Made by a program: the position numbers and the translations under genes. The notes under the pieces are model-generated. The model did no database searches. It was not told where the DNA came from and worked only from the letters and a program-made list of their open reading frames with translations. A stretch of DNA of 64,000 bases, taken from NCBI GenBank assembly GCA_905215555.1, contig CAJMQU010000002.1, forward strand, positions 1 through 64,000, given 5' to 3'. Source of the DNA: an uncultured bacterium (GTDB lineage Bacteria > Bacteroidota > Bacteroidia > Bacteroidales > Bacteroidaceae). Positions within the stretch are counted from its first letter, which is position 1, and the number at the start of each line of letters is the position of its first letter. Below are positions 45,101-54,110 of this stretch, one piece after another.

Positions 45101-45145
45101 AAGACTAATCAACGCCAGACACAATACTAATATTTGCTTTTTCAT
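42113..45145 (-). CDS. SusC-like TonB-dependent outer-membrane transporter (PUL 2)
   Basis: 1010 residues from the ATG at 45145; a TTG three codons earlier is not needed. Signal peptide MKKQILVLCLALISLCGYAQ, carboxypeptidase-regulatory-like domain (TVKGVVTSASDKEPLIGATV), VVIGYGTVKKSDLTSSI before the plug, SMEVLKDASAAAIYGTRASNGVI in the plug, and a barrel ending in FLFGIDFKF. It imports oligosaccharides cut at the surface. The gene lies between the binding lipoprotein gene (24 bp upstream) and susD. Confidence 0.95.
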   Translation of the reverse strand: MKKQILVLCLALISLCGYAQTTVKGVVTSASDKEPLIGATVQIKGAGTGTITGIDGDYSIANVPADAVLVFSTIGYETQEIQVGGRTVINVVLKEAAELLDEVVVIGYGTVKKSDLTSSISTVKGEQITETVTGNAMDALQGKVNGVQVIGGGGPGTTPKVIIRGVTTVNKTNPLYVVDGMAVDNINFLNSNDIKSMEVLKDASAAAIYGTRASNGVILITTKKGIAGKTSINFSASAGFQTIAKPSVAGVDEYKEVFNTRFTNDGTQQSQWKDTGATTNPGGTDWWDEVVNKTALVQNYSLGISGGTDKLVYSLSLGYFRNDSQYDYGYWDKLNVRLNTEYTFNKYVKMGFDIAPRMESWDNTPNLFSAAMSMDPTTPVFRPQDQWVDNEFNNYERSYNNQEWNPMGALARQNGHSREMGAILNSYLQVNPIQKLTLRTQFATNAHYRRSDDFTPKFFIDTLEKADLSSVSRQSQEWLDWNWTNTVTYMDTFAEKHNINVMAGFTAERNAWFNTKASRDDVPNNMDLLHEVNAGTDNQKGEGETSYNSMVSYLGRVMYNYNDRYYLTASLRVDGSSRFPVGNKYALFPAVSASWRIINEEFMKDQKIFDNLKLRGGWGRVGNQNINNDATLTLLGQADYVFGTTPNRVPGTMVSNVGNNTLMWETVEDWNVGVDMSFLNSRLDVVFEYFQKKSKDMLYEKQNLFAIGYPSWNSKVWMNIGSMKASGWELSLNWHDQIAKDFKYNIGVNISTVKNEAVKFSGDGPILTGGFNGDQIIRNEDGGLISRFYGYVADGIFQNWDEVYAHTNENGKILQDKAKPGDIRFKDLNHDGTLDEKDKTWIGNPYPDLMLGLNLGFNYKNFDFTANFYGTFGNDIFNKTKGMYSGAGGQNVWAGTLQKAWHGEGTSNDIPQLSYADLNQNYNRVSSFYVEDGSYMRCKLLQLGYTLPKSLVGGADLRISFSAQNPFTITGYSGMDPERPLMDGSVIETGIDGIAYPNPRTFLFGIDFKF

Positions 45146-45169
45146 ATCGTTCAATCTAATATTAATTAC

Positions 45170-46675
45170 TTAATTGGCGGGAACCACTTTTGCACGTCCC
45201 AGATGAGCATCAAATATCAGCTTGTAGTTACCGGTGACATTGACCGCCGATTTCACCCAGTTGTCTCCTACCCAATTCTTCGGTTCCACTTTTTCTCTCC
45301 ATTCAGGGTTGACAACATTTCCGTAATAACCCATGATTTCAGGATTGGCAGCGTCATCGGCACGCCATGTGCAATAGTTCCACCAACCGTCATGATGCCA
45401 GTTGTGTATAACGAACTTCGTTGTTGTGCCTGCCTCTAGGAACAGAGGAGTTTCCAAAGTGTAGAGGTGCGGATTCGTGGCATCTTGTGTAAAGCGTTGG
45501 ATTTCTCTCGGATTATCCGCCATATAACCGAAATAAAATTCTTGCAACCAGGAACCACCGTCTCCCCACGTATCCAGGCTGATTGAACCGAATTCATGAG
45601 GTACCGGATCAATGGCTTCGGCGATTGAATACGTTTTCACGCTATAGTTGCCTTCCTTCACATCGAACGTAATCTCGTAGTAGACGTTTGCCTGATCCAG
45701 TACAATCGGTTTGGCCGATTCGGGATCATCCGTCAGTTTGCTGTTGTCTTCCGGATCCAGACCGAAACAAATTGGGGCGAAATCGCTTTTCTGCGGTAAG
45801 AAGAAAATTTCTGTACCGGCTTTCTGGTTATAGTAGTTGGCCTTGTACTGATAGGGAGCCGTATGTGTAATCACCATCGGCACACCGAATACGTCACTGT
45901 TCAGTTCCGCTACAGTAGCTACGTCAGCCAGATACATCTTGGGGAAGTCGGGCATTTCAGATACCTTCAGTACACAAGTTGTGACAGTGGTATTTCCTTT
46001 TGCATCAACGGCAGTGAGGGTCACGTTGTAATCCTTCACCTCGTTCGGAAGATCTATCTTTTCGGTAAAAGTCAAAGTGCTTTGTCCGTCTGCAACGTCC
46101 ACACGCCGATTGTCGAATCCGTTGATACCGGGAATGTTGACAATTACATAGTCCAGGATGCGATCGTCCGTCACTGTAAAGCTGAGCTTGTACTTTGTCT
46201 CGCTCTTCATCAGCACAGTCACTTCCTTGTCAGGCGCAACAGTGAAGACCGGTTTTGCAAAGTCTCCGTCCATTGTCACCGATACATCCTGCGAAACGCT
46301 GCGTCCGCCTACATCGGTCACCGTCACTTTTACTGTGAAACGTTCGCCGATTTCGTCTCTCTTGATGTCGTAATAGTAGCTTAAATCATACTTCTCTTTG
46401 GGTGCACCATAGATTTCGATCAAATCGATGGTCTTGTTCAAATGGAGGTCTGCACATAGCAGGTTGATGGATGCGATCCCGTCGGCATCGGTCAATGTCG
46501 CTTCAATGGTAAACCGATGACCGGCGCCGGATTCAATGTGGTCCGTAGCCAGAGTCATCACCGGAGCTTGTCCATCCACATCAGGATAGCCATCGTCGTC
46601 GCTACATCCGGTAGTCCATAAAGCCAGCGATAAAAATGCCAAAAGATACATGACATTAAAGAAATGCTTCTTCAT
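45170..46675 (-). CDS. Surface glycan-binding-type lipoprotein (SusE/F-position protein, PUL 2)
   Basis: 501 residues. A lipobox at Cys24 (WTTGCSDDDGYPD) with acidic residues after it suggests surface exposure. The body is made of immunoglobulin-like repeats (APVMTLATDHIESGAGHRFTI; KPVFTVAPDKEVTV), then a distinct C-terminal region (about 250-501) with aromatic-rich patches such as HNWHHDGWWNYCTWRAD that could bind sugar. No catalytic motif is seen. In most PULs this type of gene lies after susD; here it comes first, upstream of susC, and is divergent from the hybrid regulator. The binding role is inferred from position and architecture. Confidence 0.75.
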   Translation of the reverse strand: MKKHFFNVMYLLAFLSLALWTTGCSDDDGYPDVDGQAPVMTLATDHIESGAGHRFTIEATLTDADGIASINLLCADLHLNKTIDLIEIYGAPKEKYDLSYYYDIKRDEIGERFTVKVTVTDVGGRSVSQDVSVTMDGDFAKPVFTVAPDKEVTVLMKSETKYKLSFTVTDDRILDYVIVNIPGINGFDNRRVDVADGQSTLTFTEKIDLPNEVKDYNVTLTAVDAKGNTTVTTCVLKVSEMPDFPKMYLADVATVAELNSDVFGVPMVITHTAPYQYKANYYNQKAGTEIFFLPQKSDFAPICFGLDPEDNSKLTDDPESAKPIVLDQANVYYEITFDVKEGNYSVKTYSIAEAIDPVPHEFGSISLDTWGDGGSWLQEFYFGYMADNPREIQRFTQDATNPHLYTLETPLFLEAGTTTKFVIHNWHHDGWWNYCTWRADDAANPEIMGYYGNVVNPEWREKVEPKNWVGDNWVKSAVNVTGNYKLIFDAHLGRAKVVPAN

Positions 46676-46770
46676 AAATATTACTTTTAAAGTTAAACAA
46701 TTAGATACACTCTTTACTAAAATATCACTTTTAGTCGATGCAAATGTATGCTATATTGGCATTCAAGGAC

Positions 46771-46853
46771 TGTGTAAATCGTGCAGTGAAGGTATACAAA
46801 TCTTGCATTGAATGATTTGTATACCTCGAATACAGAATTTATTCGTATTTTTG
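46771..46853. promoter_or_regulatory. Divergent control region of PUL 2 with inverted repeat
   Basis: GGTATACAAATC (46791-46802) and GATTTGTATACC (46814-46825) form a perfect 12-bp inverted repeat with an 11-bp spacer. AAATCGTGCAGTGAA (46776) and AAATCTTGCATTGAA (46798) form a direct repeat 22 bp apart. TATTTTTG at 46846-46853 is a -7 for the regulator gene. A binding site for the hybrid regulator is likely. Confidence 0.6.
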
Positions 46854-46876
46854 GATTAGAATAAAAAACTGATATA

Positions 46877-49800
46877 ATGAAAAGCAGATTTTTACTTTAC
46901 TTCTTGTGGTTACCTTTCCTGTTGTCGGCACAACCATATGCTGTCAGGCAACTCAGTATTGAGAAGGGATTATCTAATAATTACGTGGTCAGTATTGCTC
47001 AGGATAAGCAGGGATTTCTTTGGTTTGCTACGGAAGAGGGTCTGAATAAGTTTGACGGAACCCGTTTCATCACTTACTATAAGAATGAGACTGAAAGCGG
47101 ATATGGCATCACGGGAAACGAACTGAATTGCTTGCTGGATGACCCGGAAGACTCTGTCCTGTGGATTGGCACGCAAAGGGCCGGACTGAATGCTTATGAC
47201 TATGCGAATGACACCTTTACGTTTTACCGGCACAATGATTCGGTTCCGGAAAGCATCATAACCGATGATGTAACCAATGTCGTGGCTGCCGCCGACGGCA
47301 ACCTTTGGGTCACTACTTATTGGAAAGGAATAGAATATTTTGATAAGAATTCCGGGCGCTTTTCCCATTATAATACAGAGAATATACCCGGCCTGGCAAG
47401 TGACAATATCTGGACGGTGGCCGACGGAGGAAATGGAAAGTTATATATCGGGCATGTGCATCACGGTTTCAGCATTCTGTCCATTAAAGACAAGCGGGTG
47501 AAAAACTTTGTCCATGACCCTGACGACAAGAACAGCCTGCCGGGTAATGAAGTAAGATGCGTATATAAGGATACGAACGATAACATTTGGGTAGGGACAA
47601 ATAAAGGACTGGCCTTGTTCAATCCGGAATCAATGAACTTTATTCAGTTTAATTCGGATGGCAATCTTTCGCATTATATCTATGATATCCGTCAGCTCGA
47701 CGGGAATAAGCTGTGGATAGCGATGGAATTCGGCGGAATAGCTATCATGGATTTGTCCCAACGGCTGTTTCTGTTGCCGGAACAGACCCAGTTCCACTAT
47801 ATAAAGGAGGGGGATGGCGGATATAGTCTGTCTAATTCGAGTACAAGATGCATTTTTCAGGATTCGTTCAAGAACATCTGGGCGGGGGTCTGGGGTGGCG
47901 GTATAAATTTTCTCAGTTACGAACCTCCGTTGTTCAGCGGCTATTACTACTCGTCGAACCATGACTCCATGAGCCGTTTGAATAATAAGACTGCAAGCAG
48001 CATTTGTGTAGACGGCCGGGGCAGGTTGTGGATTGGTACGGATGGAGGAGGAATTAATGTCTTTGGCAACGGTACGCGGGTAGCTGTCTATCAGGAAGAA
48101 ACTGAAGATATGGGAGGAAACTCCGTGCAGGCTTCGTTGTGTGATTCGGAAGGTAATCTGTGGTTTGGCTTGTTCATGGGTGGAGTGAATTACTATGATA
48201 CCAGAAGAAAAGTGTTTCACCGGAATTTTCTGAAAGAGATAGAACACGAGGATGTACGCTCCTTCTATGAGGATAATCAGCGTATATTATGGATTGGTAC
48301 CAGCAACGGTATTTATAAGGTTGACCTTGCCGCGAAGAAGCTTGCCGGGCATTATGAGTTTGAGAACAATCTGGTGAGATGCGTCTTGAAAGACTCACGA
48401 GGATATCTGTGGATTGGCTCGTTTGGCAGCGGGCTGGGTGTAGGCGACGGAAACTTGCAGGATATCAAGCTTTTCAATATTGAGAACCAGTTCCCTTCCA
48501 ACACCGTGAATGCTGTCTATGAAGATAGCCGGAAAAACGTATGGGTTGGCACGGGAGAGGGATTGGTGTGCTTTTCCTCATTCCCTGAATGGACTTACAA
48601 GGCATATCGCCGTGAAGAGGGGCTGAACAATACGCATATACGCGCGATAACCGAAGACGGTAACGGTAATATCTGGGTGAGTACGAACAAGGGAATCAGT
48701 TGTTTGGTAAGGGATAAAGGTATTTTTTACAATTACGACCATTGGGACCGGGTGCCGATGGGAAACTTCATGAGCGGGAGTGTGGCTAAGGGACAGGATG
48801 GAGAGATATACTTCGGTTCCATCAATGGTTTGTGCCATTTCAATCCGGATTTTGTTTTGGCAAAGCGTGAGTCTCCTGCGCCCGTCATCACGGAAATAAA
48901 GATATTCGCCCCTTTGGGCAATCCGGGCAGCCACGAAGAAGTGGTCAGCATCAACAGCCAGTCGAAGGTGAAGCTGGGATACATGCAGAACAGCTTTAAT
49001 ATTACCTTCAATATCCGGAACTATGCACTGGCCAACCAAGTGGAATATGCCTATATGCTGAAAGGCTTGGAAGATGCCTGGTATACGGTGAAAGACGTTA
49101 ATAGCGTTACTTTCCGTAACATCCCTCCCGGCGACTACCGCTTCCAGATAAAGACCCGTATCAGAAACCAGGAATGGTCGGACAACGTGACCGCACTGGA
49201 TATTCACATCGTGCCTCCCTTGTGGCTGACTTGGTGGGCCAAATTATCCTATATATTGCTGAGTGCCGTAATCCTGTTTCTTATTCTCTATGCCTATAAG
49301 AAGAAGCTCGATGTGGAAGTACTCTACGACCTGGAAAAGAAGAACCATGAGCAGGAGCAGGAATTGAATCAGGAGCGGCTTCGTTTCTACACCAACATCA
49401 CGCATGAACTCCGCACGCCACTGACACTGATACTGGGACCGTTGGAGGATATGCAGAAAGGTAACTCGTTGTCTAACAAAGATTCCCAAAAGATATCGGT
49501 GATTCATCAAAGTGCTATCCGGTTGCTGAACCTGATAAATCAGATACTGGAATTCAGAAAGACGGAAACGCAGAATAAGAAACTTTGTGTGGCTCATGAC
49601 AATATCGCTAATCTGGTGCATGAAGTCGGACTTAAATACAAGGAATTGAACCGCAAACCGGATATAGAGTTTCGCATCGAACTGGAACGGGAGGATATGT
49701 TCCTGTACTTTGATAAAGAAGTGGTGACCATCATTCTGGACAATCTGATTTCCAATGCGATTAAATATACCGAAAAGGGTATCATTACGCTGGGCCTGTA

Positions 49801-50914
49801 TCACATGGTACGGAACAACATCAACTATACTGAGATTAAAGTCAGTGATACCGGTTATGGCATCACTCCCGATTCATTGCCCCATATCTTTAACCGTTAT
49901 TATCAGGAGGGCGGCGATCACCAGGCTTCCGGTACGGGCATCGGTCTGGCATTGGTGAAGAATCTGGTTACCCTTCACGAAGGGGAAATAAGGGCGGAAA
50001 GTACTTTGGGCGTAGGTAGCACGTTCTACTTCAGCTTGCTGACGGACAATACTTATCCCAACGTGTTGCATGCCGACTCACCGGAGAAACCGGCCGATGA
50101 AAAGGAGGAAAAAGAAGAGATTCCGGAATTAGTGTCCGGTGGAAAGCGTATTCTGCTGATTGTGGAGGACAATGAGGACATTTGCAAGTATATCGTCGAG
50201 TCTTTCTCCGACGATTTTGAAGTGAAGACTGCCGCCAATGGCGAACAGGGAATAGAGCAAGCGTTGAGTTGCATCCCCGACATCATCGTGAGCGATATCA
50301 TGATGCCCGTGATGAACGGAATCACGATGTGTAAGCAGTTGAAAGAAGACGTACGCACCAGCCATATTCCCGTTATCCTGCTGACTGCCAAAGATTCTTT
50401 GCAAGATAAGGAAGAGGGGTATCAGGTGGGGGCGGACTCTTATCTGACCAAGCCTTTCAGCGCTACCCTTCTGCATAGCCGCATCCATAATCTGCTTGAA
50501 TCGCGCAAACTGCTGGCGGAGCGCTTTGCCGGTTCGGCTCATCACAGTCTGGACGAGAAGCGTGCCCAGTTGGCAGAGTCCATGAATAAGCTGGATAATG
50601 AATTTCTTGAGAAGATAAACAGGCTGATAGAAGACCGGCTGTCATCCGAAAAGATTGATATCGGTTACTTGTCCGACAATATGTTTATGAGCAAATCTAC
50701 GCTTTACCGTAAGATGAAAGCGCTGACGGGACTTTCTACTAATGAATATGTCCGTAAGATAAAGATGCAGTATGCTGAACGGTTGTTGCTGGAGGGCAGG
50801 TATAATATATCCGAGATTGCGTTCAAAGTGGGTATAAATAGCGTGGTTTACTTCCGGCAATGCTTTAAAGAGGAGTTCGGAGTGTTGCCTTCGGAGTATC
50901 TGAAGCAGCCGTAA
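46877..50914 (+). CDS. Hybrid two-component system regulator (HTCS) of PUL 2
   Basis: 1345 residues. A signal peptide (FLLYFLWLPFLLSAQ) leads into a periplasmic two-propeller sensor made of Reg_prop repeats (LWIGTxxxGLN/W pattern repeated across 25-690), a Y_Y_Y domain (about 690-780), TM (about 785-808), HisKA with His843 (THELRTPL), HATPase (DNLISNAIKYT, GTGIGLALVKNL), a receiver with Asp1140 (IVSDIMMP), and a C-terminal AraC-type helix-turn-helix (about 1245-1345; ISEIAFKVGINSVVYFRQCFKEEFG). Such proteins sense an oligosaccharide in the periplasm and directly activate their PUL. It is divergent from the binding lipoprotein gene across 200 bp. All catalytic residues are in place. Confidence 0.95.
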   Translation: MKSRFLLYFLWLPFLLSAQPYAVRQLSIEKGLSNNYVVSIAQDKQGFLWFATEEGLNKFDGTRFITYYKNETESGYGITGNELNCLLDDPEDSVLWIGTQRAGLNAYDYANDTFTFYRHNDSVPESIITDDVTNVVAAADGNLWVTTYWKGIEYFDKNSGRFSHYNTENIPGLASDNIWTVADGGNGKLYIGHVHHGFSILSIKDKRVKNFVHDPDDKNSLPGNEVRCVYKDTNDNIWVGTNKGLALFNPESMNFIQFNSDGNLSHYIYDIRQLDGNKLWIAMEFGGIAIMDLSQRLFLLPEQTQFHYIKEGDGGYSLSNSSTRCIFQDSFKNIWAGVWGGGINFLSYEPPLFSGYYYSSNHDSMSRLNNKTASSICVDGRGRLWIGTDGGGINVFGNGTRVAVYQEETEDMGGNSVQASLCDSEGNLWFGLFMGGVNYYDTRRKVFHRNFLKEIEHEDVRSFYEDNQRILWIGTSNGIYKVDLAAKKLAGHYEFENNLVRCVLKDSRGYLWIGSFGSGLGVGDGNLQDIKLFNIENQFPSNTVNAVYEDSRKNVWVGTGEGLVCFSSFPEWTYKAYRREEGLNNTHIRAITEDGNGNIWVSTNKGISCLVRDKGIFYNYDHWDRVPMGNFMSGSVAKGQDGEIYFGSINGLCHFNPDFVLAKRESPAPVITEIKIFAPLGNPGSHEEVVSINSQSKVKLGYMQNSFNITFNIRNYALANQVEYAYMLKGLEDAWYTVKDVNSVTFRNIPPGDYRFQIKTRIRNQEWSDNVTALDIHIVPPLWLTWWAKLSYILLSAVILFLILYAYKKKLDVEVLYDLEKKNHEQEQELNQERLRFYTNITHELRTPLTLILGPLEDMQKGNSLSNKDSQKISVIHQSAIRLLNLINQILEFRKTETQNKKLCVAHDNIANLVHEVGLKYKELNRKPDIEFRIELEREDMFLYFDKEVVTIILDNLISNAIKYTEKGIITLGLYHMVRNNINYTEIKVSDTGYGITPDSLPHIFNRYYQEGGDHQASGTGIGLALVKNLVTLHEGEIRAESTLGVGSTFYFSLLTDNTYPNVLHADSPEKPADEKEEKEEIPELVSGGKRILLIVEDNEDICKYIVESFSDDFEVKTAANGEQGIEQALSCIPDIIVSDIMMPVMNGITMCKQLKEDVRTSHIPVILLTAKDSLQDKEEGYQVGADSYLTKPFSATLLHSRIHNLLESRKLLAERFAGSAHHSLDEKRAQLAESMNKLDNEFLEKINRLIEDRLSSEKIDIGYLSDNMFMSKSTLYRKMKALTGLSTNEYVRKIKMQYAERLLLEGRYNISEIAFKVGINSVVYFRQCFKEEFGVLPSEYLKQP

Positions 50915-51133
50915 GCTTTGCCAGCTTCTTGCCATCGCTTTGGCACAGTTGTGCCATAGGCGTGGCAAAAGTCATATCTGTTCGTGGTTGATTTTCATCT
51001 AGCTGTGAGATAAGTCTTTTGAATGCAAATTAAGAGAAGTAGTTGCTATTATCAGGTATACAAAAGGAGCAAAAAAGGGGATAAATCAGTTCAAATGGAG
51101 ATTATTTTACTGTATGACGTTACGTATGGGCAT
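50915..51133. other. Non-coding stretch after the PUL 2 regulator
   Basis: Nothing that can be called a gene. The GTGGCA/TGCCA-rich segment just after the stop (about 50929-50967) contains short repeats (TTTGGCACA, TTGTGCCATAGGCGTGGCA). Confidence 0.35.
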
Positions 51134-51232
51134 AAAAAAAGGAGTACCGCTGTACTCCAACCTTTGTTAACCTTAAATCTAATACTATGAAAAACACATT
51201 GCAAAGGTACGGACTTTTGGGATATCTCCAAA
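51134..51232 (-). ncRNA. Predicted short RNA gene with promoter and terminator
   Basis: On the minus strand a near-perfect Bacteroides promoter (TTTG at 51232-51229, 19-bp spacer, TACCTTTG at 51209-51202) is followed about 45 bp later by an intrinsic terminator: GGAGTAC-AGCG-GTACTCC (51158-51141) and seven Ts (51140-51134). The predicted transcript is about 60 nt, from near 51195 to 51134. No protein frame with a start fits. It may be a small RNA; alternatively it is the remnant of a leader. Similar elements are common in my memory of Bacteroides genomes, but I cannot name the family. Confidence 0.5.
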
Positions 51233-51342
51233 TAAAACAAATGAAAAAGTGTGTTTTATAACATGTTTTAGCTAAACGGGCGCTTTTGTTAAGGCTTACT
51301 AAGGATTTGGACCCCCTCCACGCTTATTTTCTAAAAAAGAAT

Positions 51343-51441
51343 TATCTTTGTCTCATTAATAATGAACATAGAGGCACAGAGACATAGAGTTCTCTTTTAT
51401 AATTTTTATATTAGTGAAATACTCTGTACCTCCGTGCCTCT
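51343..51441 (+). promoter_or_regulatory. mutS promoter and long leader hairpin
   Basis: TATCTTTG at 51343-51350 is a -7 element. In the leader AGAGGCACAGAG...TAGAG (51370-51389) pairs with CTCTGTACC...GCCTCT (51422-51441) over 20 positions with a few mismatches, leaving a 32-nt AT-rich loop, 23 bp before the mutS start. The arms resemble an interspersed repeat rather than a riboswitch. Confidence 0.5.
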
Positions 51442-51464
51442 GCGTTCCATAAAGATAAATCTAC

Positions 51465-54080
51465 ATGAACGAAGACATTGTCCTCACCCCGATGATGAAG
51501 CAGTTCCTGGACTTGAAAGCCAAGCATCCGGATGCCGTTATGCTGTTCCGTTGCGGTGACTTCTACGAAACTTATTCTACTGACGCTGTCGTTGCGGCTG
51601 AAATCTTGGGAATCACCCTGACCAAGCGTGCCAACGGCAAAGGGAAAACCATTGAAATGGCCGGTTTCCCTCATCATGCACTGGATACATATCTGCCCAA
51701 ACTGGTACGTGCAGGTAAGCGCGTGGCTATCTGCGACCAGTTGGAGGACCCCAAGCTGACCAAGAAATTAGTGAAGCGTGGCATTACGGAACTGGTGACT
51801 CCCGGCGTTTCCATCAACGACAACATACTGAATTACCGGGAAAATAACTTTCTGGCTGCAGTTCATTTCGGTAAGGGAATGTGCGGTGTGGCATTTCTCG
51901 ATATCTCTACGGGTGAATTCCTCACGGCGGAAGGGCCTTTCGACTATGTAGATAAGCTATTGAATAACTTTGCTCCCAAAGAAGTGCTTTTTGAGCGTGG
52001 AAAGCGCGGCATGTTCGAGGGGAACTTCGGAAGTAAGTTCTTTACTTTCGAACTGGACGACTGGGTGTTTACGGAGACTACTGCCCGTGAAAAACTCTTG
52101 AAGCATTTTGAAACGAAAAACCTGAAAGGATTCGGTGTGGAGCACCTCAAGAATGGTATCATTGCTTCGGGTGCTATCCTGCAATATCTCATCATGACGC
52201 AGCACACTCAGATAGGGCACATCACTTCGCTGGCACGTATTGAAGAGGATAAGTATGTCCGTCTCGACAAGTTCACCGTCCGTAGCCTTGAACTGATAGG
52301 CAGCATGAACGACGGCGGCAGTAGTCTGCTGAATGTGATTGATAAGACTATCAGTCCTATGGGAGCCCGTTTGCTGAAACGCTGGCTGGTGTTTCCGTTG
52401 AAGGATGTGTTGCCTATTAATGAGCGCCTTAACGTAGTGGAATACTTCTTCCGTCAGCCGGACTTCAAGGAACTGATTGAGGAACAGTTGCATTTGATTG
52501 GCGATTTGGAACGTATCATCTCCAAAGTAGCTGTGGGGCGTGTCTCACCGCGTGAAGTAGTAGCGCTGAAAGTGGCGCTTCAAGCTATCGAACCCATCAA
52601 GGAGGCGTGTATGAAGGCGGATAATGCCAGCCTGAACCGTATCGGTGAGCAATTGAATATCTGCCAGTCTATACGTGACCGCATAGCGAAAGAAATCAAT
52701 AATGATCCTCCATTGCTGATAAATAAAGGTGGTGTCATTAAATCGGGCGTAAATGCCGAACTGGACGAGTTACGGCAGATTGCCTATTCAGGTAAGGATT
52801 ACCTGCTGCAAATACAGCAGCGCGAAAGTGAACTGACGGAAATCCCCAGTTTGAAGATCGGTTACAACAATGTATTCGGTTATTATATTGAGGTGCGCAA
52901 TACGCATAAGGATAAAGTGCCGCAGGAGTGGATACGTAAGCAGACTTTGGCAAATGCCGAAAGATACATCACGCAGGAACTCAAGGAATATGAAGAGAAA
53001 ATCCTGGGTGCTGAAGACAAGATACTGATACTGGAAACGCAGCTTTATACGGAGCTGGTGCAGGCTTTAAGCGAGTTCATTCCCGCCATTCAGGTCAATG
53101 CAACCCAGATAGCCCGCTTGGACTGTCTGCTTTCCTTTGCCAATGTGGCGCGTGAGAATAATTATATCCGTCCTGTTATTGAAGATAATGATGTGCTGGA
53201 TATCCGTCAGGGGCGTCATCCGGTAATTGAGAAACAGTTGCCGATAGGTGAGAAGTACATTGCTAACGATGTGATGCTGGATAGCAGTTCGCAACAGATT
53301 ATTATCATTACCGGTCCGAACATGGCAGGTAAGTCCGCATTGCTGAGGCAGACGGCACTGATAACGTTGCTGGCACAGATTGGCAGCTTCGTGCCTGCTG
53401 AGAGTGCGCATATCGGATTGGTGGATAAGATATTTACCCGTGTGGGTGCCAGCGATAATATCTCTGTCGGTGAATCTACCTTTATGGTGGAGATGAATGA
53501 GGCGGCTGATATCCTGAATAACCTGTCTCCGCGCAGTCTGGTGCTTTTTGATGAGCTGGGACGGGGTACTTCTACCTATGACGGTATTTCCATTGCCTGG
53601 GCGATTGTAGAGCATATCCATGAGCACCCCAAGGCAAAGGCGCGTACACTGTTTGCCACGCATTACCACGAACTGAACGAAATGGAGAAAAGCTTCAAAC
53701 GTATCAAGAACTACAATGTTTCCGTCAAGGAGGTGGAAAACAAAGTCATCTTCTTGCGTAAGTTGGAACGTGGCGGCAGTGAGCACTCTTTCGGTATTCA
53801 TGTGGCAAAGATGGCGGGTATGCCGAAAAGTATCGTAAAACGTGCGAATGACATTCTGAAACAACTGGAAACGGATAATCGCCAGCAAGGTATCGCTGGT
53901 AAGCCAATGGTGGAAGTGGGAGAGACACGCGGCGGTATGCAACTCAGTTTCTTCCAGTTAGAAGACCCGGTACTCTGTCAGATACGTGACGAGATACTGA
54001 CGCTGGATGTGAATAACCTGACACCGCTGGAAGCACTGAATAAACTGAATGACATTAAGCGGATTGTGAAAGGGAAATAG
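51465..54080 (+). CDS. mutS: DNA mismatch repair protein MutS
   Basis: 871 residues. The N-terminal mismatch-recognition domain has the Phe33-x-Glu35 motif (CGDFYETY). Connector, core and clamp domains follow, and the ATPase has Walker A GPNMAGKS at about 617-624, Walker B LVLFDELGRGTS and a helix with THYHELNEMEKSF; the C-terminal tail includes an LEALNKLNDIKRIV end for tetramer contacts. It recognises mispairs and recruits MutL. Length and motifs are normal. It is transcribed alone: regulators flank it and a perfect palindrome terminator follows 30 bp after its stop. Confidence 0.98.
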   Translation: MNEDIVLTPMMKQFLDLKAKHPDAVMLFRCGDFYETYSTDAVVAAEILGITLTKRANGKGKTIEMAGFPHHALDTYLPKLVRAGKRVAICDQLEDPKLTKKLVKRGITELVTPGVSINDNILNYRENNFLAAVHFGKGMCGVAFLDISTGEFLTAEGPFDYVDKLLNNFAPKEVLFERGKRGMFEGNFGSKFFTFELDDWVFTETTAREKLLKHFETKNLKGFGVEHLKNGIIASGAILQYLIMTQHTQIGHITSLARIEEDKYVRLDKFTVRSLELIGSMNDGGSSLLNVIDKTISPMGARLLKRWLVFPLKDVLPINERLNVVEYFFRQPDFKELIEEQLHLIGDLERIISKVAVGRVSPREVVALKVALQAIEPIKEACMKADNASLNRIGEQLNICQSIRDRIAKEINNDPPLLINKGGVIKSGVNAELDELRQIAYSGKDYLLQIQQRESELTEIPSLKIGYNNVFGYYIEVRNTHKDKVPQEWIRKQTLANAERYITQELKEYEEKILGAEDKILILETQLYTELVQALSEFIPAIQVNATQIARLDCLLSFANVARENNYIRPVIEDNDVLDIRQGRHPVIEKQLPIGEKYIANDVMLDSSSQQIIIITGPNMAGKSALLRQTALITLLAQIGSFVPAESAHIGLVDKIFTRVGASDNISVGESTFMVEMNEAADILNNLSPRSLVLFDELGRGTSTYDGISIAWAIVEHIHEHPKAKARTLFATHYHELNEMEKSFKRIKNYNVSVKEVENKVIFLRKLERGGSEHSFGIHVAKMAGMPKSIVKRANDILKQLETDNRQQGIAGKPMVEVGETRGGMQLSFFQLEDPVLCQIRDEILTLDVNNLTPLEALNKLNDIKRIVKGK

Positions 54081-54110
54081 ATGTTTTCCGGTACGCTTTA
54101 GAATAACTTT

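Noticed and set aside
53067..53942. Minus-strand frame of 291 codons inside mutS
   Set aside because: It is the shadow of the mutS ATPase region, which is conserved in the plus frame.
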